Part shown: piece by piece, positions 1 to 5,390 of the stretch
Layout of the letters: each line of letters starts with the position of its first letter
Position numbering within the stretch: position 1 is the stretch's first letter
DNA from: JANXVV01 sp038230975
GTDB lineage: Bacteria > Planctomycetota > Phycisphaerae > Tepidisphaerales > Tepidisphaeraceae
Reading direction: 5' to 3'
DNA length: 10,975 nucleotides
Assembly (NCBI GenBank): GCA_038230975.1
Contig: JBBRMF010000178.1
Coordinates: 1-10,975 of the forward strand
Made by a program: the position numbers and the translations under genes
The notes under the pieces: generated by a model
Told to the model about the DNA's origin: nothing
Database searches by the model: none
What the model saw: only the letters and a program-made list of their open reading frames with translations

Positions 1-230
1 GAGAATAGATCCCGGTCGCGCCGCTCTGTAGACCAATCGCCAGTGTGCTGGCGGTGAGCGTTCCGGCGCTTTGGACAAACGTGCCGCTGCCACCGTCACC
101 GACATAGGTACCCCCGGGACTGCTCAGTGTGCCGCCGCTTAAGTTGTAGGTTCCGTTGGCGGTGCTGGCAAAACCGATGTCGATTGCATTGGCGGCGTTG
201 GTGCCACCGGATTGGTTGAATACCGCCGTC
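1..230 (-). repeat. Internal duplication copy A within the beta-helix gene
   Basis: This stretch matches 571-800 at a fixed offset of 570 bp (190 codons, about four double coils). Over 31-110 against 601-680 I count 68 of 80 identical bases by hand, including an unbroken run through CACCGTCACCGACATAGG. Similarity weakens around 111-125 and returns at the TTGTAGGTTCCG block (143-154 against 713-724). The copy may continue beyond the left edge. Confidence 0.7.
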
Positions 231-1963
231 CCCAGGTACCCGATGTTCTCACCACCGGAGGCGCTGAGTGAGCCATCGATCAGGTTCATCAGCGCGGTTC
301 CGTTCGTCTGGTTCGCCAGCACGAGCGCTCCGCCGATCGTGTGCGTGCCAGCGGACTGCGTGAAATTGCCTGCGCCATTGTCGCCGACGACCTCTCGGTT
401 AGACACAAACAATGTCGCGCCGCTTCCCAGCGTGTATGTACCGTTGCTCGTGGCGAAGCTGGCAATTGACAGGCTTCCTGTAGTGACCGTGCCGCCGGTT
501 TGATTGATCGCTCCTTTACCCGTTCGACCCACTTCAATCTGATTTACGGCGGAGAGCAATCCGTTTGATAGTGAATACGTTCCGGCAGCGCCGCTCTGCA
601 GACCAATCACCAGTGTGCTGGTGGTGAATGTCCCTCCACTTTGAACGAACGTGCCGTTGCCACCGTCACCGACATAGGAAACGCCTACGACGTTAAGTGC
701 TCCGCCGTTGAGGTTGTAGGTTCCGTCGGCTGTATTCGACGCACCGAGATCGATCAGGCCGACGGCAAATGTTCCGCCCGACTGATTGAAGGTGCCCGCT
801 CCCTGCTGGCCGATGATCGACAATCCGTTTACCTTTAGCGTCCCGCCGGCCAGCATGACCGTACCACTGGAACCCGCATTAAAACCAAGGATTAAATCGC
901 CGGTTCCGTTCGTGGCGCCGATGGTCTGAATGCCGCCTGTTTGATTTAGAATGCCCGTGCCTGAGAACCCGACATATTCGCTGTTGCTTATGATCAGGCC
1001 TTGACTGGAACCGATCGACAGCGCCGAACCCAGTTGGCCGGTAGGATCGATGAGCAGGTTGCTATTCGTCAGCTTCAGCGTTCCCGCGGTCCAATTGAAT
1101 CGCGAAGGATCGCCCGAAACATCCAGCAAGCCAGTGCTCAGAAAACCACCGGATAGATTGATCTGATTGGATCCGCCGGCCCACATTTTCGTCATTCCGG
1201 AGACCGTCATGGTCCCCCCGCTGATGTTCAATATTCCAAGCCCACCCGCGCCCAGACTTGAACCCCCGACTTGGAGATTGGCTGCCGAAGCTATACCACC
1301 CATGAGGCTATAAGTTCCGGAAGCGCCATTGCTCACGCCCAGGGCCAGATCACCGCCCATGGAGTGAATGCCATTCGTCTGGGTGAACACACCAGTACCC
1401 AGATTCCCAACGAAGGTGTTTCCCCCGACGGATAGGGAACCCCCGCTTAAATTGTAGAAACCAGAGTCACCGACCTGATTGGCGATGAAGAGGATGCCCG
1501 TGGGGTCGATGGTCCCTCCAAGAAGCGTGTTCCCACCACTTTGATTGTACGTGGACCCAACGCCGCCCATGAAGAGATTGCCATCAATCGAGAGTTGTTT
1601 GGCTGCCTGCACGAATGTCACGGAATTCGTGCCGATCGAGGCGAAGTCGAGCTGGCGCAGATTCGTGACGTCCACATCAAGCGTGATCAATGCCGTACCA
1701 GACATCGGCGCTAGAATCGCGGCATCACTCGGTTGAGATGGGAGACCCGGGGTCCAATTGAGGGGATCGCTCCAGTTGCCACTTGGGCCCGTGTAAGTGG
1801 CGTCGGCGGCATGGATGTCGATGGCGGTTCCGATGAGCGGTACAACGGCCAGGAGCACGGCCCATCGGCCGCGACGATTCACTCGATGTTGACGCGATCG
1901 ATCTGCCTTGGGCAAATCAGGACACACAACTGCCGCCGCGATCTCGCGATCTTGCAACTTCAC
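1..1963 (-). CDS. Large secreted beta-helix repeat protein (autotransporter/PEP-CTERM-like), N-terminal 654 residues, runs off the window
   Basis: I translated this frame by hand from a GTG at 1963 to the left edge and met no stop, so the C-terminus (anchor, sorting signal or barrel) is not visible. Residues 1-34 are a long polar stretch ending in an arginine-rich VNRRGRW. A hydrophobic signal segment (AVLLAVVPLIGTAIDI, ~35-50) follows, with probable cleavage near HA/AD at 51-54. The mature start reads ATYTGPSGNWSDPLNWTPG, an opening common to planctomycetal and verrucomicrobial autotransporter-like repeat proteins. The rest is a ladder of ~23-24-residue coils carrying alternating motifs such as GTFVQSGG, GTYNLSGG and YVGDGG. 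These are Gly/Ser/Thr/Asn-rich and Cys-free, as expected of a right-handed parallel beta-helix. An extracellular or surface structural or adhesive role is inferred; no enzyme motif is visible. GTG at 1963 is preferred for its ribosome binding site. GTG at 1882 (residue 28) would give a more compact signal peptide but lacks one. Confidence 0.85.
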   Translation of the reverse strand, partial: MKLQDREIAAAVVCPDLPKADRSRQHRVNRRGRWAVLLAVVPLIGTAIDIHAADATYTGPSGNWSDPLNWTPGLPSQPSDAAILAPMSGTALITLDVDVTNLRQLDFASIGTNSVTFVQAAKQLSIDGNLFMGGVGSTYNQSGGNTLLGGTIDPTGILFIANQVGDSGFYNLSGGSLSVGGNTFVGNLGTGVFTQTNGIHSMGGDLALGVSNGASGTYSLMGGIASAANLQVGGSSLGAGGLGILNISGGTMTVSGMTKMWAGGSNQINLSGGFLSTGLLDVSGDPSRFNWTAGTLKLTNSNLLIDPTGQLGSALSIGSSQGLIISNSEYVGFSGTGILNQTGGIQTIGATNGTGDLILGFNAGSSGTVMLAGGTLKVNGLSIIGQQGAGTFNQSGGTFAVGLIDLGASNTADGTYNLNGGALNVVGVSYVGDGGNGTFVQSGGTFTTSTLVIGLQSGAAGTYSLSNGLLSAVNQIEVGRTGKGAINQTGGTVTTGSLSIASFATSNGTYTLGSGATLFVSNREVVGDNGAGNFTQSAGTHTIGGALVLANQTNGTALMNLIDGSLSASGGENIGYLGTAVFNQSGGTNAANAIDIGFASTANGTYNLSGGTLSSPGGTYVGDGGSGTFVQSAGTLTASTLAIGLQSGATGIYS
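571..800 (-). repeat. Internal duplication copy B within the beta-helix gene
   Basis: This is the partner of 1-230 at a 570-bp offset. The encoded text (GTYNLNGG, YVGDGG, GTFVQSGG, STLVIGLQSGAAG) is nearly the same as in the other copy (GTYNLSGG, YVGDGG, GTFVQSAG, STLAIGLQSGATG). The other coils of the protein share only the short motifs. This points to a segmental duplication on top of the general coil periodicity. Confidence 0.7.
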
Positions 1964-1970
1964 GTTACTT

Positions 1971-1977
1971 CCTTCCT
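1971..1977 (-). promoter_or_regulatory. Ribosome binding site deciding the GTG start of the beta-helix gene
   Basis: Read on the minus strand the site is AGGAAGG, followed by a 7-base spacer and then GTG at 1963-1961. It supports this GTG over the in-frame GTG at 1882, which has no purine-rich site in front of it. Confidence 0.6.
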
Positions 1978-2065
1978 AACTTGGAACCGGAGATGAAACC
2001 TCAGAAACATTACCGACAGGGCCTTCACGCAACTTTGCGGAGCGTGAATGGCAGCCGGACCCAGT

Positions 2066-2085
2066 GGGGAAAATAGCGTTTCCCC
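2066..2085. promoter_or_regulatory. Perfect 7-bp dyad (GGGGAAA-6-TTTCCCC) in the divergent intergenic region
   Basis: GGGGAAA at 2066-2072 pairs with TTTCCCC at 2079-2085 across the six-base loop ATAGCG. It lies about 100 bp upstream of both divergent starts and is not followed by a T-run. An operator or a 5'-leader hairpin is therefore more likely than a terminator. Function is inferred from position only. Confidence 0.4.
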
Positions 2086-2091
2086 CGTAAT

Positions 2092-2120
2092 TTGGCAAGC
2101 ATTTTCCGGGAAATTGTGAT
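2092..2120 (+). promoter_or_regulatory. Candidate sigma70-like promoter for the chromate transporter gene
   Basis: TTGGCA (2092-2097, 5 of 6 to TTGACA) is separated by 17 bases from TGTGAT (2115-2120, 4 of 6 to TATAAT). The start codon follows 48 bases after the -10. A small dyad, TTTCC-G-GGAAA (2103-2113), lies between the two boxes, where a repressor could bind. Planctomycete promoters are poorly defined, so this is a pattern match only. Confidence 0.35.
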
Positions 2121-2168
2121 GTAACGTCTGTATTTACCCGGAGACTGCCGAGCATTACCCTTCGGCCA

Positions 2169-3371
2169 ATGAACCGTCTGGGCGAAGTAGCGCGATTATT
2201 TACGAAGCTGGGATTCACTGCGTTTGGTGGGCCAGCGGCCCATCTGGCATTGATGGAAGATGAAACGGTGCGGCGGCGCGAGTGGTTGGATCGACAGCAC
2301 TTCCTGGACATGGTCGCCGCGATCAACTTCATTCCAGGGCCCAATTCCACGCAACTGGCGATTCATTTGGGGTATTTACGAGCAGGATTCCCCGGGTTGG
2401 TGGTCGCGGGGTTCTGCTTCATCGTGCCGGCGATGTTGATTATTTTCCCGCTGGCATGGCTGTATGTGACCTTTGGCCGCACCCCACAAGTGCGGGATGC
2501 GCTGATTGGAATAAATGCGAGTGTTGTAGCGATTGTAGCGGCTGCGCTATGGCGATTTGCCAAAACGGGGGTCAAGGATTGGTTCTCGACGGTAATTGCC
2601 GTGCTGGCAACGAGCGCACTGCTGCTCGCCGATCCGCAGATCGCCGTGGGCCTGAACGTGCATCGGTTCGGACTCGCGCCGCTTGCCAAATGGATGATCC
2701 CGGGAAAGGCGGATCTGATCATTCTCGGGTTGGCTGCGATGGCCGGCGCAGTCTGGTACGGCAGGCCGAAAGTGTTGCCCTCGATCCCCCTGCTGCTGCT
2801 GCCCTGCGCGGCAATAACGACCGCCTCTCCCTTCGTTCAGATGACGCTGCTCTTTTTAAAAGTCGGCGCGACGATTTTCGGCAGCGGGTACGTACTCATC
2901 AGTTACCTGCAATCGGGAATTGTCGATCAGCATGGTTGGATGACTCAGCAGCAGTTGCTGGATGCGATCGCCGTCGGGCAAGTCACACCGGGACCGTTGC
3001 TGACCACGGCAACGTTCATCGGCTACTTTCTGGGGCATGTTCGATTCGGGGGCGGCATCAGCGGTGGAATTGCCGGGGGATTGCTCGCCACGACCGCGAT
3101 CTTTCTACCGTCATTTTTACTCATCGCGTTTCTGGGGCCATTGTTGCCGAAGATCCGATCCAACCGCATGGCCCGAGGCGCGCTCGATGGAATGAACGCC
3201 GCGGTCGTCGCACTGATCTTCGTCACGACGATTCGCCTGGCGGGCGGGGCGATCAAAGACCGCGCGACGCTGGTGATCGCGATGGCCTCGTTGATCGCAC
3301 TCTTACTGTGGAACGTGAACGCCACTTGGCTTATCGTTCTTTCGGGCCTCTGGGGACTGGTGCGAATTTGA
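2169..3371 (+). CDS. chrA: Chromate transporter ChrA family (two CHR domains fused)
   Basis: A 400-residue integral membrane protein of the CHR (chromate ion transporter) family, whose characterised members expel chromate from the cytoplasm at the cost of the proton gradient. The N-terminal CHR domain (~6-190) has the FGGP motif (19-22), the acidic LMEDE segment (28-32) and the PGPNS loop (56-60). The C-terminal CHR domain (~222-398) has the related FGSGY (237-241) and VGQVTPGPL (269-277). Many hydrophobic helices separate these loops. Length matches the usual ~390-450 residues of bidomain ChrA. The ATG at 2169 begins just before the first conserved motif but has no Shine-Dalgarno sequence; GGAGA at 2141-2145 is too far upstream. 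No chromate-sensor gene (ChrB-like) is adjacent, so regulation may rest on the dyads upstream. Chromate is the family substrate; specificity here is untested. No clear terminator follows the stop. Confidence 0.9.
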   Translation: MNRLGEVARLFTKLGFTAFGGPAAHLALMEDETVRRREWLDRQHFLDMVAAINFIPGPNSTQLAIHLGYLRAGFPGLVVAGFCFIVPAMLIIFPLAWLYVTFGRTPQVRDALIGINASVVAIVAAALWRFAKTGVKDWFSTVIAVLATSALLLADPQIAVGLNVHRFGLAPLAKWMIPGKADLIILGLAAMAGAVWYGRPKVLPSIPLLLLPCAAITTASPFVQMTLLFLKVGATIFGSGYVLISYLQSGIVDQHGWMTQQQLLDAIAVGQVTPGPLLTTATFIGYFLGHVRFGGGISGGIAGGLLATTAIFLPSFLLIAFLGPLLPKIRSNRMARGALDGMNAAVVALIFVTTIRLAGGAIKDRATLVIAMASLIALLLWNVNATWLIVLSGLWGLVRI

Positions 3372-3569
3372 ACGATAAAAGCAAAAGGCCCCACATCTGG
3401 TTTGCCGACCAGGAATAAATTTGCCGATCTTTTCATGCGCGGCCAAGTAACAGTTTCCCCAAATTCATGTTGCTTTCGCGTACTCTTTACGACTACTATT
3501 GCAAATGTAAATGAGACCGTTCCTGTTCCGTGCGATCGAAATCTTCATTTCTTCTGACTGGAAAGCCAC

Positions 3570-4382
3570 ATGCGGAAAAACCGAAAGCCTCTCAAAGGTT
3601 TCACCCTTGTTGAGTTGCTGGTCGTCATTGGCATCATTGCATTGCTAATCAGCATTCTTCTTCCGGCTCTCAGCAAAGCGCGAGAGCAGGCGAATCGGGT
3701 GGCTTGCCTGAGTAACATGCGGCAGATTGGGATGGCATTCCTCGGTTATCTGCACGACAACAAAGACCGGTTCCCACGACCGGCGGTGGTGCCGACGAAT
3801 GAGGATTGGATCTACTGGCAGCCCGGCCGGAAAATCGCCGACAGCCGAATCGTGCCCTACCTGGGCGGTTCATTCTTAGTGAAGATATTTCGGTGCCCAT
3901 CGGATGCGGAAATTGATAGCCACATCGGCGGCGCATCGGGATATAAATTCAGCTACTCCGTCAACGAAACGATGTGCCGTTTTACCGGTGGACTGACCGG
4001 TGTGAATGCTGCGGGCACGGGTCCGGGGGTTCACGGTCATAACCCCGGGCAGTCATCCGGCGACAACTCGTCGGCGAACAGCCCCAGAACGCCTCAGACG
4101 CTCAAAAGCGTCCAGATCGTTCGTGCCGCCGAGAAGATTCTTTTGATCGACGAGAGCAGCACGACAATCGACGATGGATGCTGGGCTCCTCAGAATTACA
4201 GCCTGGCATCCCAGTTCAATATTCTTTCAATTCGCCACGACAAAGGAAACGAGAATAAAGCCAACATCAACGCCGGCCGCGGGAATGCGCTCTTCGCCGA
4301 CATGCATGCGGATTTTGTTCCACGCAAATTCGCGGAAGACGCCAAATACTGGGATGCCACCTGGGATGGCACGGGCCCGTAA
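3570..4382 (+). CDS. Type II secretion/pseudopilin-like protein with prepilin N-terminal cleavage domain
   Basis: A 270-residue protein with a class III (prepilin) signal. The basic leader MRKNRKPLKG precedes the cut site G10/F11, with the conserved Glu at residue 15 (FTLVELLVV), then one hydrophobic helix to ~32 and the usual exit LPALSKAREQA. CLSNMRQIGMAF (46-57), FRCPSD (107-112) and a late RHD...GRGNALFADMHADF block (222-249) are hallmarks of the DUF1559-like/H-X9-DG pseudopilin families that are expanded in planctomycetes. The globular part probably faces the periplasm or cell surface; its role is unknown. The usual 'ADGH' of the C-terminal block reads ADMH here (243-246). A GGAAAG at 3560-3565 gives a moderate ribosome binding site for the ATG. 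A weak promoter-like pair (TTGCTT 3470, TACTAT 3494, 18-bp spacer) is the best upstream candidate. It stands alone, with no secretion-machinery genes nearby. Confidence 0.88.
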   Translation: MRKNRKPLKGFTLVELLVVIGIIALLISILLPALSKAREQANRVACLSNMRQIGMAFLGYLHDNKDRFPRPAVVPTNEDWIYWQPGRKIADSRIVPYLGGSFLVKIFRCPSDAEIDSHIGGASGYKFSYSVNETMCRFTGGLTGVNAAGTGPGVHGHNPGQSSGDNSSANSPRTPQTLKSVQIVRAAEKILLIDESSTTIDDGCWAPQNYSLASQFNILSIRHDKGNENKANINAGRGNALFADMHADFVPRKFAEDAKYWDATWDGTGP

Positions 4383-4390
4383 AATACTTT

Positions 4391-4502
4391 TTTAGCCACA
4401 GTTGAACACAGACAAACACGGATAAATGCAAATTCTTAAAACAAAATCAGAAGAAATTGATTTGCATTTATCTGTGCTCATCCGTGTACATCTGTGGCTA
4501 AA
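4391..4502. repeat. Long imperfect inverted repeat (43-base arms) between convergent genes
   Basis: Arm 4391-4433 is the reverse complement of 4460-4502 at 36 of 43 positions by hand count, with a 26-base A-rich loop. The outer 11 bases (TTTAGCCACAG) and the inner 13 (GATAAATGCAAAT) pair without mismatch. The middle contains degenerate tandem ACAC-GGAT/AGAT units. Such 'CTGTGGCTAA / ACACGGAT' text resembles dispersed intergenic repeats seen in many bacterial genomes. It fills almost the whole gap between two convergent genes, so it may end transcription from both sides, although no proper T-run follows either arm. Confidence 0.75.
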
Positions 4503-4507
4503 TTCTC

Positions 4508-5311
4508 TTAGAGCCATTTCACGAGACGTTCCCGGCTGGTTTTCACTTCGGGCATCGGGTCGTGGTCATACGGTGAATGCTCGATGCTGATGTTTCCTTC
4601 CCAGCCATCTTCCACCAGATAGCGCACCACTTTTTCCACGGGGACGATTCCGTCGCCGAGCGTACACGTGTGAACGCGATCGCGTTTGTCGATGTCTTTC
4701 AGGTGTACAATCAGAAGATGGTGGCGGAGGCGTTTGGCTGCTTCAACCGCGTCTATCCCCTGTCGGCCGCACCAGCCGGTATCCAATGCCACGCCACATC
4801 GATTGAATTTCCCGTTGCCCATTTTGCCGAGAATTTCGTCGATGGATGTTTCGGGATGATTTTCAAAGGCATAACGCACATCATATTTCTCGCAGGCGGC
4901 CTGAATGTGCGGCATCACTTGATCCGCCGACATTTCCCCGAAAATCCCACCGGCAAATAACTGCGCGCCCAGTTGTTTCATAAATCGAAACGGCGGTTCA
5001 ATCTCGAATGGATTACTCGGCTTTAATCCCCCGGCGTAGCTGGAGATTGTAAAGTCGTACGCAGAGCAAAGCCCTTTCACGACTTCCAGATAATCGCTGT
5101 CGTGGTGGGCCAGATAATGACAGTGAGCGGTCCAGATATCGATATGATCGAAACCCGCATCCGCGATGTCGCTGGCGATTGCGCTGAAACCCGGCCCATC
5201 GATCAGTCGAGCGGTCGCTTCATCGTGATGGGACCATTCGGTGTCGCCATTGTATTTTAACGAACGGGCGACATAGTTGGCGGTAATAAAGCTGATCGTT
5301 GGTTTGTTCAT
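4508..5311 (-). CDS. Sugar phosphate isomerase/epimerase (xylose isomerase-like TIM barrel)
   Basis: A 267-residue protein of the AP-endonuclease-2/xylose-isomerase-like TIM-barrel superfamily, of usual length (~260-300). The expected metal-binding quartet is visible: E150 (FENHPE), D177 (LDTGW), H203 (VHLKD) and E244 (SIEH). WTAHCHY at 60-66 sits where other members have active-site histidines. No signal peptide is present, so it is cytoplasmic. The family isomerises or epimerises keto-sugars, inositol derivatives or hydroxypyruvate; the substrate here cannot be assigned. The start is ATG at 5311 with AAGGA seven bases upstream. The reading frame stays open further, to 5719, but that extension runs antisense through the neighbouring gene's start and through the intergenic hairpin and has no protein-like character. 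It is divergent from the haem-dehydrogenase gene, with 79 bp between starts. Confidence 0.9.
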   Translation of the reverse strand: MNKPTISFITANYVARSLKYNGDTEWSHHDEATARLIDGPGFSAIASDIADAGFDHIDIWTAHCHYLAHHDSDYLEVVKGLCSAYDFTISSYAGGLKPSNPFEIEPPFRFMKQLGAQLFAGGIFGEMSADQVMPHIQAACEKYDVRYAFENHPETSIDEILGKMGNGKFNRCGVALDTGWCGRQGIDAVEAAKRLRHHLLIVHLKDIDKRDRVHTCTLGDGIVPVEKVVRYLVEDGWEGNISIEHSPYDHDPMPEVKTSRERLVKWL

Positions 5312-5318
5312 GGTTCGT

Positions 5319-5323
5319 TCCTT
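5319..5323 (-). promoter_or_regulatory. Ribosome binding site fixing the start of the sugar isomerase gene
   Basis: Read on the minus strand AAGGA is followed by seven bases (ACGAACC) and then ATG at 5311. It settles the start at MNKPTISF against the longer open frame reaching 5719. Confidence 0.7.
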
Positions 5324-5335
5324 GGTTTTGCATTT

Positions 5336-5369
5336 TCCCCTCCCCCCTTGAATACAAGGGGGGAGGGGA
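5336..5369. repeat. Perfect 15-bp GC-rich hairpin with 4-base loop between divergent starts
   Basis: TCCCCTCCCCCCTTG (5336-5350) and CAAGGGGGGAGGGGA (5355-5369) are exact reverse complements around the loop AATA. One arm is almost all pyrimidine and the other almost all purine. The element ends 21 bases before the ATG at 5391 and 24 bases from the ATG at 5311. In a transcript of either gene it would fold just upstream of the ribosome binding site. No T-run follows on either strand, so a terminator is unlikely. It may be a dispersed repeat element. Confidence 0.85.
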
Positions 5370-5390
5370 TCAGAGAGTTGGAGAGCATAC

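Noticed and set aside
156..503. Plus-strand open frame in the first 500 bases
   Set aside because: It is the complement of the repetitive beta-helix coding sequence. The Pro/Val/Ala-rich text is an artefact of Gly/Thr/Asn codons read backwards.
3397..3412. CTGGT-6-ACCAG hairpin after chrA as a terminator
   Set aside because: The stem is only 5 bp and the following bases (GAATAAATTT) are not a T-run, so it is too weak to call.
2282..3418. 378-codon open frame overlapping chrA in another plus-strand frame
   Set aside because: It is a shadow frame. The Arg/Gly-rich translation has no hydrophobic pattern, whereas the 2169-3371 frame matches the ChrA family along its full length.
2066..3465. Shared GTTTCCCC...AATT text upstream of chrA (2078) and of the pseudopilin gene (3453) as a common regulatory motif
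   Set aside because: Only about 12 bases match, the gap differs, and the second copy lacks the GGGGAAA arm. Chance similarity is likely.
5337..5368. G-quadruplex at the intergenic G-runs
   Set aside because: Only two separated G-tracts are present on a strand, so a canonical four-tract quadruplex cannot form there without extending into unrelated bases. The perfect hairpin explains the sequence better.
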